Source: an uncultured Lachnospiraceae bacterium | Lineage (GTDB): Bacteria; Bacillota; Clostridia; Lachnospirales; Lachnospiraceae | Direction of reading: 5' to 3' | Length of the DNA: 64,000 nt | Assembly: GCA_947589315.1 (NCBI GenBank) | Contig: CANPZE010000007.1 | Coordinates: 1-64,000 of the forward strand | Shown here: positions 7,778-16,457 of the stretch, piece by piece | Layout of the letters: each line of letters begins with the position of its first letter | How positions within the stretch are numbered: position 1 is the stretch's first letter | The notes under the pieces: model-generated | What the model was told of the DNA's origin: nothing | The model's input: only the letters and a program-made list of their open reading frames with translations | The model's database searches: none | Program-made: the position numbers and the translations under genes

Positions 7778-9127
7778 ATGTTTGATAAAATCTTAATCGC
7801 CAATCGTGGAGAGATTGCGGTACGTGTAATACGGGCCTGTCGGGAAATGGGCATTCAGACCGTGGCTGTATTTTCCGAGCCGGACAGAGAGGCGCTGCAT
7901 GCCCAATTGGCAGATGAGGCAGTATGTATCGGTTCTGCCAAGGTGACAGACAGTTATCTGAATATGAAGAACATTATCAGCGCTGCTGTGGAGAAAAAAG
8001 CGCAGGCTATCCATCCAGGTTTTGGATTTCTGTCAGAGAACAGCACGTTTGCCGCTATGTGCCAGGAGTGTAATATCCAATTTATCGGGCCGTCTCCTTC
8101 TGTGATCGATGCCATGGGGAACAAAGCCCATGCCAGGGATATGATGATCCAGGCGGGAGTTCCGGTCATTCCCGGCAGCGATGGCGTGGTCAAGGATCTG
8201 GATCAGGCCTATCAGGTAGCAGAACAGCTGGGATATCCGGTGATGGTAAAGGCTTCTGCCGGCGGCGGCGGTAAGGGGATCCGGATCGTACGCAGCCGGG
8301 AAGAGCTGCAGAATGCCTATGAATCTGCCAAAAGTGAGACCATGGCGGCCTTCGGGGATGATACCATGTATATGGAAAAGGTTATCGAATATGCCCGCCA
8401 TATAGAGGTGCAGGTGCTGGGAGACCATTATGGGAATATCATCCATCTGGGGGAAAGAGATTGTTCCCTCCAGAGAAGGAATCAAAAGGTACTGGAGGAA
8501 GCGCCAAGTCCGGCGATCTCTCAGGAGGTACGCGAGAGAATGTGCGACTCCGCAGTGAAGGCGGCCAGGGCAGCCGGCTATCAGAGCGCAGGTACCATTG
8601 AATTTCTTTATGATAAGTCCGGAAATTATTATTTCATGGAAATGAATACCAGAGTACAGGTGGAGCATCCAGTTACAGAAATGGTCACTAATGTGGACAT
8701 CATCAAGGAACAGATACGGATTGCCGCCGGAGAGAGGCTTTCTCTGTCCCAGGAGGATATTAAGATCCAGGGGCATGCAATGGAATGCCGGATCAATGCG
8801 GAGAATCCAGAACGGGGCTTTGCTCCCTGTCCGGGGATCATCGATTATCTTCTCCTTCCCGGAGGAGGACTGGGGCTGCGCGTGGATACTGCAGTATATG
8901 AGGGATACGAGATTCCGCCCTATTATGATTCTATGATCGCTAAGCTGATCGTTCATGGCAAGACCCGTGAGGAAGCGATCTCCAAAATGAAACGGGCATT
9001 GTATGAATTTATTATTTCCGGGATTGACACGAATATTGAGTTCCAGAACCGGATTCTGAACGATCCTCAGTACATCAAAGGGGAATTTGACACCTCGTTT
9101 TTGGAGGAACATATTTTGAGAAAATAA
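7778..9127 (+). CDS. accC: Biotin carboxylase subunit of acetyl-CoA carboxylase
   Basis: 449 residues. N-terminal biotin-carboxylase domain begins ILIANRGEIAVRVIRA. The ATP-grasp domain carries the glycine-rich loop AGGGGKGIRIV, HIEVQVLGD and the catalytic stretch EMNTRVQVEHPVTE. It carboxylates the biotin on AccB using ATP and bicarbonate. ATG 7778 follows GGGAGCGA. The 359-residue ORF on the opposite strand is a shadow. Confidence 0.96.
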   Translation: MFDKILIANRGEIAVRVIRACREMGIQTVAVFSEPDREALHAQLADEAVCIGSAKVTDSYLNMKNIISAAVEKKAQAIHPGFGFLSENSTFAAMCQECNIQFIGPSPSVIDAMGNKAHARDMMIQAGVPVIPGSDGVVKDLDQAYQVAEQLGYPVMVKASAGGGGKGIRIVRSREELQNAYESAKSETMAAFGDDTMYMEKVIEYARHIEVQVLGDHYGNIIHLGERDCSLQRRNQKVLEEAPSPAISQEVRERMCDSAVKAARAAGYQSAGTIEFLYDKSGNYYFMEMNTRVQVEHPVTEMVTNVDIIKEQIRIAAGERLSLSQEDIKIQGHAMECRINAENPERGFAPCPGIIDYLLLPGGGLGLRVDTAVYEGYEIPPYYDSMIAKLIVHGKTREEAISKMKRALYEFIISGIDTNIEFQNRILNDPQYIKGEFDTSFLEEHILRK

Positions 9128-9181
9128 TCGGCGGCAGGCAAGTGACGCAGCTTTGTACCGCAGACGGAAAGGAATGGTCTC

Positions 9182-10081
9182 GTGAATTTATTTGGAAAGA
9201 AAAGTTATTTCTCCCTGGACAACCCAGAGGATAAAAGAAAAAATGATAAAAGAAGACAACAGTCCGAGCCATCGATTCCGGATGGGATGTGGATCAAGTG
9301 CAATACTTGTAAAATGATCATATATAAGAAAGAGGTTACGGAATATAAGCTTTGCCCCAACTGTGGGGCCCATTTCCGTATGAGTCCCCAGGAACGGATC
9401 GCTGTGACCTGTGACCAAGGCAGTTTTGAAGAATTTGACAGGGAAATGCTTCCCGCAAATCCCATGGGATACCCGGATTATGAAGGGATTATCCGTAAAG
9501 CCCAGGACAAGTCCGGCATCCAGGAGGGGGTTGTTACCGGGCGGTGCCGCATTGAAGGGAATGCTGCGGTGATAGCCATTATGGATAGCCATTTCATGAT
9601 GGGCAGCATGGGATCTGTCGTGGGAGAGAAGGTGACCAGGGCAGTGGAACGGGCTACCAGAGAAAAGCTCCCCATTATTATCTTTACTACATCAGGGGGA
9701 GCCAGGATGCAGGAGGGGATCATCTCCCTGATGCAAATGGCCAAGGTATCTGAGGCTTTGGGGCGTCATGACGAGGCGGGGCTTCTGTATGTTACGGTGT
9801 TGACAGATCCCACCACGGGAGGCGTGACGGCCAGTTTTGCTATGCTGGGGGACATTATCCTCTCAGAACCTAAGGCATTGATCGGCTTTGCCGGACAGAG
9901 GGTGATCCAGGGAACGATTCATCAGAAGCTGCCGGAAGGCTTCCAGCGGGCAGAGTTCCAGCTGGAGCATGGTTTTGTAGATCGGATCGTGCACCGGGAA
10001 GAGTTGCGGGAGGAGCTGGGAAGAATCCTGAGGCTGCACAGCTTGTCAGGGGATTGTAAGGAAGAGGGGGAATGGAAATGA
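9182..10081 (+). CDS. accD: Acetyl-CoA carboxylase carboxyltransferase beta subunit
   Basis: 299 residues from a GTG start at 9182 with AAAGGAATGG upstream. The N-terminal four-cysteine zinc ribbon (Cys40, Cys43, Cys58, Cys61) precedes a crotonase-fold carboxyltransferase domain with [10 protein letters not shown]. With AccA it transfers CO2 from biotin to acetyl-CoA. Its TGA overlaps the accA ATG (ATGA), which suggests coupled translation of the two subunits. Confidence 0.95.
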   Translation: MNLFGKKSYFSLDNPEDKRKNDKRRQQSEPSIPDGMWIKCNTCKMIIYKKEVTEYKLCPNCGAHFRMSPQERIAVTCDQGSFEEFDREMLPANPMGYPDYEGIIRKAQDKSGIQEGVVTGRCRIEGNAAVIAIMDSHFMMGSMGSVVGEKVTRAVERATREKLPIIIFTTSGGARMQEGIISLMQMAKVSEALGRHDEAGLLYVTVLTDPTTGGVTASFAMLGDIILSEPKALIGFAGQRVIQGTIHQKLPEGFQRAEFQLEHGFVDRIVHREELREELGRILRLHSLSGDCKEEGEWK

Positions 10082-10875
10082 ATGAGTCTATGAAATCGGT
10101 TACCATTGCCCGTATGATAGAACGTCCTAATGCAAGGCAGTTTATCCAGGAAATCTTTGAGGAATTTATGGAATTTCATGGAGACCGGCTTTTTGCGGAC
10201 GATGGAGCCGTGGTGGGAGGCATCGCTTCCCTGAATGGAATGCCGGTGACCGTGATCGGGATCCAGAAGGGACACAGTCTGGAGGAAAACGTGCAGTGTA
10301 ATTTTGGCTGTCCCAATCCGGAAGGCTACCGAAAGGCACTGCGGCTGATGCATCAGGCTGAGAAATTTCACCGGCCGGTGATCACCTTTATTAATACTTC
10401 CGGGGCTTTCTGTGGAATTGGCGCCGAAGAGAGAGGGCAGGGAGAGGCGATTGCCCGGAATCTTCTGGAAATGTCCCGGCTGCGGACTCCCATTATCAGC
10501 ATCTTTATCGGTGAGGGGGGCAGCGGCGGCGCCCTGGGCCTGGCAGTGGCTGACCAGGTATGGATGCTGGAGCATGGAGTGTATTCGGTACTCTCCCCGG
10601 AGGGCTTTGCCAGCATTTTATGGCGGGATTCCACACGGGTGGAAGAGGCTGCAGAAATGATGAAGCTGACAGCAGGGGACCTGTTGGAAAATCACGTGGT
10701 AGACCGGGTATTCCGGGAACCACGGGAAGGCTTGGAAAAGAACTTTACAGAGACAGCGGAGCAGTTAAAGAAGGCTTTGGAAGAAACGCTTCCGCAGTTA
10801 CAGCGATTGCCGGAAGAGGAATTATTGCAGAAGCGGTATGACCGTTTCCGGCAGTATGGAGAATATACAGAATAA
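10078..10875 (+). CDS. accA: Acetyl-CoA carboxylase carboxyltransferase alpha subunit
   Basis: 265 residues from ATG 10078, which overlaps the accD stop and sits seven bases after GAGGGGG; the ATG at 10072 is too close to that site. The oxyanion-forming [10 protein letters not shown] segment is present. It is shorter than Gram-negative AccA, as in other Firmicutes. Last gene of the operon; a hairpin shared with the convergent cvfB follows. Confidence 0.95.
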   Translation: MNESMKSVTIARMIERPNARQFIQEIFEEFMEFHGDRLFADDGAVVGGIASLNGMPVTVIGIQKGHSLEENVQCNFGCPNPEGYRKALRLMHQAEKFHRPVITFINTSGAFCGIGAEERGQGEAIARNLLEMSRLRTPIISIFIGEGGSGGALGLAVADQVWMLEHGVYSVLSPEGFASILWRDSTRVEEAAEMMKLTAGDLLENHVVDRVFREPREGLEKNFTETAEQLKKALEETLPQLQRLPEEELLQKRYDRFRQYGEYTE

Positions 10876-10888
10876 GCAGGCAGGTAAA

Positions 10889-10922
10889 GGCAGAGGGTCA
10901 TTTCTGACGGATTCCCTCTGCC
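10889..10922. terminator. Hairpin between convergent accA and cvfB
   Basis: Perfect 9-bp inverted repeat GGCAGAGGG / CCCTCTGCC with a 16-base loop. The right arm lies inside the last cvfB codons. Neither side has a strong T-run (TTTACC for cvfB, CAACTATT for accA), so its termination strength is uncertain. Confidence 0.42.
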
Positions 10923-11743
10923 TCAACTATTATCTTTCCTTCTTTTAGCAATCGGCCCACGGCGCGTTTATAAGCATTCTTACTCATATGGAAATATTCT
11001 TTGATCGCTTGGGCATCGCTCTTGTCGTGATAGGGGAGGAAGCCGCCGGCTTCTTCCAGGAGGCTCATGATATATTCACTGTCTTCCCTCATCTGCTCAG
11101 GGATCTTTTTGCGTACACTGAGGGTCAGGCGCCCGTCTTCCGTGATATTGGCCACCCGCGCATAGACTGGCTGGTTGATGCGGTAATGTTCAAAGACCTC
11201 TTTTTTCGGGATCAGGGCAGAATATTGGTCGTCCACTGCTACAAACACACCAAAATTGTCGCTGATCTCATAAACCCGTCCGAAGACCTCATCATTTTTC
11301 TGATAACCAGAGTTATTTTTTAACTGTTCGTATACATGCATGGAAGCGCAGAGACGTTCGCTTTTGTCTATATAAAGTGTGACCAGTATGGCGTCTCCTG
11401 CTTTCACAGGATAAAGCTGTTCCCGGAAGGGCAGGAGAAGATCTTTAGGCAGCCCCCACTCCAGAAAGGCGCCAATGGAGGTGACCTCTTTTACCTTCAA
11501 ACGGGCCACCTGATGTAATTCCAGTTCCGGCTCCAGGGTAGTGGCAATGGGGCGGTCCTGAGAGTCCTTGTAGACAAATACCTGCAGGGCGTCCTTGAGC
11601 TGGGTGCCTTTCGGGACCTGGGCCTTGGGAAGCAAGATTTTATTTTTATCATTTCCTGCCGGGGTATTCAGATACACACCGAAGTCTGTGATCTTTACAA
11701 CGATAAGCTCCTGGGAACGTCCCAGCTGGATATCTGGTTTCAT
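10898..11743 (-). CDS. cvfB: S1-domain RNA-binding protein, CvfB/YitL family
   Basis: 281 residues from the ATG at 11743 (nine bases after AGGAG); the ATG at 11749 is only three bases from it. It has successive S1-like beta-barrel segments (ELIVVKITDFGVYL, RLKVKEVTSIGAFLEWG, FGRVYEISDNFGVFVAV) and a C-terminal winged-helix part (AYKRAVGRLLKEGKI), the CvfB layout. CvfB affects virulence-gene expression in Staphylococcus. One of only two - strand genes in the window. Confidence 0.85.
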   Translation of the reverse strand: MKPDIQLGRSQELIVVKITDFGVYLNTPAGNDKNKILLPKAQVPKGTQLKDALQVFVYKDSQDRPIATTLEPELELHQVARLKVKEVTSIGAFLEWGLPKDLLLPFREQLYPVKAGDAILVTLYIDKSERLCASMHVYEQLKNNSGYQKNDEVFGRVYEISDNFGVFVAVDDQYSALIPKKEVFEHYRINQPVYARVANITEDGRLTLSVRKKIPEQMREDSEYIMSLLEEAGGFLPYHDKSDAQAIKEYFHMSKNAYKRAVGRLLKEGKIIVEAEGIRQK

Positions 11744-11788
11744 ATACATAATCTCCTGTCTGATGATATTTTTCGGTTGTCTTTTTCA

Positions 11789-11794
11789 ATTATA
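11789..11794 (-). promoter_or_regulatory. Candidate -10 element of cvfB
   Basis: Read on the - strand this is TATAAT, about 45 bp before the cvfB start. The -35 region 17 bp upstream is only a T-rich TAGTTT, so the call rests mainly on the -10. Confidence 0.35.
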
Positions 11795-11835
11795 GCCGGA
11801 ACTGAGAAAAAAAACTAGTCTTATTCCCAAAAGAA

Positions 11836-11844
11836 TGCTATACT
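11836..11844 (+). promoter_or_regulatory. Candidate extended -10 of ridA
   Basis: TGCTATACT is an extended -10 (TGn-TATACT) about 50 bp before ridA, in the divergent cvfB-ridA gap. The -35 is weak. Confidence 0.4.
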
Positions 11845-11893
11845 GGATAAGCAAAAGTGGGAATTTGAAAAGCTAAGAAAGGAATGAGACAGT

Positions 11894-12271
11894 ATGAAAA
11901 CAGTAATCAGTACAGACAAAGCGCCGGCAGCGATCGGACCGTATTCACAGGCCATAGAAGTGAATGGGATGGTATATACCTCAGGAGTGATCCCTATTAA
12001 CCCTGCCACGGGAGAATTGGTAACAGGAGCCGCAAAGGATCAGGCAGACCAGGCATTCCGGAATCTGAAGGCATTGCTGGAAGAGGCAGGCTCTTCTATG
12101 GAAAAGGTGGTTAAGACGGTAGTATTTATTAAGGATATGAATGAATTTGGGGCGATCAATGAGGTGTATGCCCAGTATTTCCCCGCTCCCTATCCGGCAC
12201 GTTCCTGTGTAGAAGTGGCAAGGCTTCCCAAGGATGTGGCAATTGAGATTGAAGCAGTGGCGCTGAAATAA
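11894..12271 (+). CDS. ridA: RidA family enamine/imine deaminase
   Basis: 125 residues, full length for the YjgF/YER057c/UK114 family. Conserved segments are [12 protein letters not shown] near the N-terminus, [12 protein letters not shown] and the C-terminal [21 protein letters not shown], which holds the substrate-binding arginine. RidA hydrolyses reactive 2-aminoacrylate formed by PLP enzymes. AAAGGAATGAGACAGT precedes the ATG. It appears to form its own transcription unit. Confidence 0.93.
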   Translation: MKTVISTDKAPAAIGPYSQAIEVNGMVYTSGVIPINPATGELVTGAAKDQADQAFRNLKALLEEAGSSMEKVVKTVVFIKDMNEFGAINEVYAQYFPAPYPARSCVEVARLPKDVAIEIEAVALK

Positions 12272-12375
12272 CGCCCCTCAAGTCAACTTTAACAGTAGAA
12301 TGACGTAGAATAACACAAAAATGATACAAGTTGACAGAAAACACCAAAAACATTGAAAAATCAACAGGAACCGTA

Positions 12376-12404
12376 TTGACAAAGGGGAACGACGTTGTTA
12401 TAAT
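12376..12404 (+). promoter_or_regulatory. Perfect consensus sigma-A promoter before the NlpC/P60 gene
   Basis: TTGACA (12376-12381), exactly 17 bp, TATAAT (12399-12404). Both hexamers match the consensus fully. The start site would be near 12411, giving an untranslated leader of about 90 bases before ATG 12503. Confidence 0.85.
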
Positions 12405-12502
12405 TAACATTGTTGTGTAACATATTTGTAATAATTTGCAGAACATATTTAATAACTGAAGGAATAAGAGTACATAGTGGATGATTCAGTTTGGAGGTTT
12501 TT

Positions 12503-14005
12503 ATGATAAGAACACATTGGGTTAAGAAAGCGGTTAGCCTTGGTGTAGCAGCGACATTATCCTTAACAACTTGTGTTACATTAGAAGATGCCACCAACAG
12601 CGCGGCGTCTACCCTTTGCCAGGAGACAGAGATGGCAGGTCTGTCATTATCCTTGGACAAGTATTATACTTCCGTCCATGAGAATGCAGATTATATAACG
12701 GATGAGACTACTGATGTAGCCTCTAGCGGTATAACGGATGTTGCAACATCAGGTGGGATAACGGCAGAGGATACTGGGGAGCTTCCTTCTGAGGAGGAGA
12801 AGGCAAAGGATTCTGAGAAGAAGTCTTCTGACAAGAAGAAGGAAAAGAAAGAGGAAAAGGTTTCAGAGCGTTTCCAGACCATGGGTATTTCTGTTGCCAG
12901 TGATTATGTAAATATAAGGAAGCATCCCTCTACCGACAGCAAGATTTTAGGAAAGCTTTATGAAGGTTCTTCTGCAACGATCAAAGCTACGAAGGGGAAT
13001 TGGGTGAAGATTGAGTCCGGACAGGTAACCGGCTATATTAATAAAGATTATTTGGCTATTGGCGCAGAAGCGCAGAAATTGAAAGACAAGTATGGCAGGA
13101 AGTTCGCTTCTGTAAAGCCGGGTGTCATCACCTTGAATGTAAGGGCTAAAATGAGCCGGAAGGCAACAATCCTGACTCAGATCCCAGAGGATGAAGAATA
13201 CGATGTAGTCCGTGAGGATGATGACTGGGTAAAGGTTTCTATCGATGATGGCACAGAAGGATATGTAGCCTCAGAATATGTGAAGGTGGTAGCAAAGTTT
13301 AAGCATGCTATTTCCATCAAGGAGGAGAAAGCAAAGATTGCCAGAAGAAAGGCGGCAGAGAGAGCAGAGCAGGAACGTCTCCGTCAGTTGGCAGCAGAGC
13401 GCAGGGCTCAGGCGGCCCAGGCATCTCAGAGCAGCAGTAATACAGGAAGCAGCACTTCTCAGAGCAGCACTTCTCAGAGTAGTACTTCCCATAGCAGCTC
13501 TTCCCAGAGCAGTACTTCTCACAGCAGCGTTTCTCAGAGCAGCTCTTCTCGCAGCAGTTCTGCAGGAAGCTCTTCCCACAGTAGCTCTGCAGGAAGCTCC
13601 AGCTCCAGCAGCTCTTCCGGCAGTACCGTTTCCTCTTCCGTGGGAAGCGGGACGGGGTCGGAGATTGCATCCTATGCCAGAAAGTTTGTAGGCAATCCTT
13701 ACGTATATGGTGGAAGCAGCCTGACAAATGGAACGGATTGCTCCGGATTTACAATGAGCATATATGCCCAGTTTGGTTATAGCCTGCCTCATTCTTCCCG
13801 GGCGCAGTCAGGGTATGGGACAAGCGTTAGCCTGGCAAATGTAAAGCCTGGCGACCTGATCTTCTATAAGAATGGAAGTACGATAGGCCATGTAGCCCTC
13901 TATATCGGAGGCGGCCAGGTAGTGCATGCCAGCAATGCGAGAGACGGGATCAAGATTTCCAATATGTATTACAGACAGCCTTGTGCTGCAAGAAGGATTG
14001 TATAA
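12503..14005 (+). CDS. Secreted SH3-domain NlpC/P60 peptidoglycan hydrolase
   Basis: 500 residues from ATG 12503 (GGAGG five bases upstream; the track TTG at 12491 was rejected). N-terminal signal peptide with a hydrophobic core (AVSLGVAATLSLTTC). Two SH3_3 domains follow (about residues 128-190 and 205-270), then a charged helix and a Ser/Thr/Gln-rich linker (about 305-380). The C-terminal NlpC/P60 domain has Cys413 (TDCSGF) and His463 (GHVALYIG), the papain-like pair that cleaves gamma-D-Glu-diamino acid peptide bonds. Probably a cell-wall remodelling or daughter-cell separation enzyme, strongly expressed as a single-gene unit between a consensus promoter and terminator. Confidence 0.92.
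   Translation: MIRTHWVKKAVSLGVAATLSLTTCVTLEDATNSAASTLCQETEMAGLSLSLDKYYTSVHENADYITDETTDVASSGITDVATSGGITAEDTGELPSEEEKAKDSEKKSSDKKKEKKEEKVSERFQTMGISVASDYVNIRKHPSTDSKILGKLYEGSSATIKATKGNWVKIESGQVTGYINKDYLAIGAEAQKLKDKYGRKFASVKPGVITLNVRAKMSRKATILTQIPEDEEYDVVREDDDWVKVSIDDGTEGYVASEYVKVVAKFKHAISIKEEKAKIARRKAAERAEQERLRQLAAERRAQAAQASQSSSNTGSSTSQSSTSQSSTSHSSSSQSSTSHSSVSQSSSSRSSSAGSSSHSSSAGSSSSSSSSGSTVSSSVGSGTGSEIASYARKFVGNPYVYGGSSLTNGTDCSGFTMSIYAQFGYSLPHSSRAQSGYGTSVSLANVKPGDLIFYKNGSTIGHVALYIGGGQVVHASNARDGIKISNMYYRQPCAARRIV
13431..13640 (+). repeat. Low-complexity Ser-rich linker repeats in the NlpC/P60 gene
   Basis: Imperfect short repeats of CAGAGCAGCACTTCT-type units encode runs of SQSSTSQSSTSHSS. They form the flexible spacer between the SH3/helical part and the catalytic domain. 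Such tracts can change length by slippage in units of three bases without breaking the frame. Confidence 0.7.
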
Positions 14006-14024
14006 TTATAAAAAATAAAAGAAG

Positions 14025-14070
14025 GAACTGTTGCAAAGCTGCTTATCCGCAGAAGCAACAGTTCTTTTTT
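14025..14070 (+). terminator. Intrinsic terminator after the NlpC/P60 gene
   Basis: Perfect stem GAACTGTTGC / GCAACAGTTC with a 20-base loop, followed by TTTTTT. It lies 20 bp after the stop codon. Confidence 0.85.
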
Positions 14071-14151
14071 ATGGGAAAAATGAAGGCCCTTTCCGGCGGT
14101 CTTGTCTTTTCCGGGGAAATTAGACGGCAATCTGCCCTGTGGAAATAAATC

Positions 14152-14179
14152 TTGAAAAAATTATATATTTTGATACAAT
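14152..14179 (+). promoter_or_regulatory. Promoter of the FapA/DUF342 gene
   Basis: TTGAAA (14152-14157), 16 bp, TACAAT (14174-14179), 46 bp before ATG 14226. A terminator lies upstream, so this is the likely start of a new unit. Confidence 0.6.
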
Positions 14180-14225
14180 GAAAAAAGAGTATTGTTGTGT
14201 ATGAAAATGCGTATGAGGAGGATCA

Positions 14226-16403
14226 ATGAAAGACATTTTACATATGGAGATAATAGATGATCAATATGATCCAGATCAACAGAGGGAGATAGAAGTGGGA
14301 GAGAAAGAAGGGCTGAACGTCTCCTGCTATGCGAAAAAAGAATTTATGGCAATACAGATGCGGCAGATCCGTCTGGGCCTGGAAGAAGGGCTGGACGTAA
14401 GCCTGTATGCCAAGCCGGAATACGATTGGTTTCAGATGGAAGAAATCCGAAAGGGGATCCAGGCTGGCATTGATGTAAGTCTATATGCGTTTCCGGATGT
14501 ATCCTATGATAAAATGCGGCAGGTGCGCAAGGGGCTTATCCAGGGGATCGACCTGTCTGTTTTCCTGCATTTGGATGCCAGGATATTGAGGCAGCAGCGT
14601 AAGGCCTACTTTTCCAAAGTAAATATTGCAGAGTACGTAAAACAGGGATATGAGCCGGAGCAATTGGAGGAGATCCGGCTTGGGCTGGAAAAGGGACTGA
14701 ATATTGGACCCTACCTGAAGAAAGGATTCCGGGGAGTAGCGATCCATGAAATCTGCCAGGGCCTGGAGCGGGGATTGGATGTGAGCGCTTATGCCAGGGA
14801 GGAATATTCCTGGCAGCAGATGAGGGAGCTCCGCCTGGGACTGGAACATCGGGCAGATATCAGCCAGTTTAATAATAGCATGTATTCCTGGAGGCAGATG
14901 CGGGAGATCCGTCTCGGCATTGAGATGGGGCTTGACGTGACGCCCTACCGCACGTTGATGTATACTTCCAGCGATATGAAAAGGATCCGTCATGATATCA
15001 TGAGTGGGAACCGCAGGGCCTCGATCCGGAGCAGAGAGAGTTCCGTTACTGTGGATAATTTTCTGGTGACGATTTCCGGAGACGAAATGGAAGCTTATCT
15101 GGAGGTTATGGGAGATCCGGAAGCTGCCTATAGCCGGGATCAGGTTCTGGGGGCGTTACAGGAAGCTGGTGTTAAGATAGGGATACTCAAGGAAGTGATA
15201 GATATTCTTCTGGCAGGGAAACGGTATCACCAGCAAATTCTGGTAGCGAAGGGTACCCAGCCGGAGAGAGGGACGGATGGCTGGCATGAATATTTCTTCC
15301 GCACAAAAAAGGAAACTGGCAAAACGTATTTTCCAGATGGTTCTGTTGACTATGGGGCTCTGTATGGGTTTGAGCTTGTGGAGGCAGGGCAGACGGTTGC
15401 AGTCTACCATGAGGCAGAACAGGGGAGACCTGGAGTTACTGTCACAGGAAAGATGTGTGGAGCAAGAAAGGGGAGGGAGCAGGCCGTACTTTCCGGGATT
15501 GGCGTACATCTGGCAGAGGACAAGAAAACTTATGTAGCAGCAGTGGGTGGCAAGATAGAGATCAAAGAGGGACAGCTGGTGGTATCCCCCAACTGTGTAC
15601 GGGATGAGATCCTCGATCCCAGCGGCAGCATTGATTTTGACGGCAGCGTATACGTCCGGGGACGGGTGGCTAATGGCGTCATCATAAGAGCCAGCGGCGA
15701 TATCATAATAGATGGGCTGGTAGAAGGGGCAGTGCTTCAGAGCGGAGGAAGCATCCTGCTGCGCCAGGGAATCAAAGGAATGGGAGAAGCCCATATTGAG
15801 GCAGAAGGCCATGTGGCCGCCCGTTCGCTGGACTTAGTCAGAGTGATCTGCCAGGGAAATATTTATGCCAATTATGCTACCAACAGTAATCTGCATTCGG
15901 GAGGCAGGATTGTTATCTCAGGAAGCCAGAGCGTGATCAGCGGAGGGCTGGCTCAGGCTGTAAAAGGAATACAGGCGGGGCAGGTGGGAGACCCTTCGGG
16001 CAACAAGATCCTGTTAAAGCTGGGAGTGACGGATGATGCATTGGAGCGGCAATGGACTCTGGAAAGAAAAATTCAAAAAGTCAATAAAGAACTTTCTATG
16101 TTAGGCAACATCCATTTGAAATTTCAACGTAAATATCCGCCAGAAGTGCGGAATAACATGGAGGCATATTTAAAGATAGAAGCGGCGATCTACACAAAGG
16201 AAATGCAGCAGGAGAAATTATATAAAAAGAAATTAAAAGTGGAGGAAGAGATTCAGAAGATGTCTGATACAGAGCTGGTTGTCCTGGGGAATCTTTATGA
16301 GGGGACAGCCGTGGAGATTGATAAGATCCACTGGAATGCCATGACCATCAGCAATGTAACGGTAAAGAAGGAGGGAGACAGGATCGCTGTATATAATAAT
16401 TAA
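14226..16403 (+). CDS. FapA/DUF342 family protein with N-terminal 26-residue repeats
   Basis: 725 residues; GAGGAGGATCA precedes ATG 14226. Residues 14-263 are about 9.5 copies of a 26-residue unit with the core R-x-I-R-x-G-L-x-x-G-L-D-V-S-x-Y. From about residue 330 the sequence is a DUF342 (FapA) right-handed beta-helix-like region (EILDPSGSIDFDGSVYVRG, SGGSILLRQGI, SGGRIVISG), followed by a C-terminal coiled coil (about 620-690). No signal peptide or membrane segment is evident. FapA-type proteins are linked to flagella, polar positioning or cell-surface control in other bacteria. The function here is unknown; the next gene is a REC-HD-GYP regulator. Confidence 0.75.
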   Translation: MKDILHMEIIDDQYDPDQQREIEVGEKEGLNVSCYAKKEFMAIQMRQIRLGLEEGLDVSLYAKPEYDWFQMEEIRKGIQAGIDVSLYAFPDVSYDKMRQVRKGLIQGIDLSVFLHLDARILRQQRKAYFSKVNIAEYVKQGYEPEQLEEIRLGLEKGLNIGPYLKKGFRGVAIHEICQGLERGLDVSAYAREEYSWQQMRELRLGLEHRADISQFNNSMYSWRQMREIRLGIEMGLDVTPYRTLMYTSSDMKRIRHDIMSGNRRASIRSRESSVTVDNFLVTISGDEMEAYLEVMGDPEAAYSRDQVLGALQEAGVKIGILKEVIDILLAGKRYHQQILVAKGTQPERGTDGWHEYFFRTKKETGKTYFPDGSVDYGALYGFELVEAGQTVAVYHEAEQGRPGVTVTGKMCGARKGREQAVLSGIGVHLAEDKKTYVAAVGGKIEIKEGQLVVSPNCVRDEILDPSGSIDFDGSVYVRGRVANGVIIRASGDIIIDGLVEGAVLQSGGSILLRQGIKGMGEAHIEAEGHVAARSLDLVRVICQGNIYANYATNSNLHSGGRIVISGSQSVISGGLAQAVKGIQAGQVGDPSGNKILLKLGVTDDALERQWTLERKIQKVNKELSMLGNIHLKFQRKYPPEVRNNMEAYLKIEAAIYTKEMQQEKLYKKKLKVEEEIQKMSDTELVVLGNLYEGTAVEIDKIHWNAMTISNVTVKKEGDRIAVYNN
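14265..15014 (+). repeat. About 9.5 tandem 26-residue protein repeats
   Basis: Units begin at residues 14, 41, 67, 93, 119, 143, 169, 195, 221 and 247 (last one partial). The best copies read MRQIRLGLEEGLDVSLYA and MREIRLGIEMGLDVTPY. The fifth copy is shortened to 24 residues and diverged. The DNA copies are no longer identical, so the array is old and kept by selection on protein. Confidence 0.85.
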
Positions 16404-16419
16404 GGATAGCCTGTAACCG

Positions 16420-16447
16420 TTGAAGAAAAATACATAATTGATATAGA
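16420..16447 (+). promoter_or_regulatory. Candidate promoter of the HD-GYP gene
   Basis: TTGAAG (16420-16425), 16 bp, TATAGA (16442-16447). The -10 is only 11 bp from ATG 16458, so the leader would be very short; read-through from the FapA gene is equally possible. Confidence 0.35.
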
Positions 16448-16457
16448 AAGGAAAGCT

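Noticed and set aside
8033-9112. 359-residue ORF on the - strand
   Set aside because: Shadow of accC, which has all biotin carboxylase motifs on the + strand.
13431-13640. CRISPR-like short repeats
   Set aside because: Repeats are 15-base coding units in frame within a Ser-rich linker, with no unique spacers.
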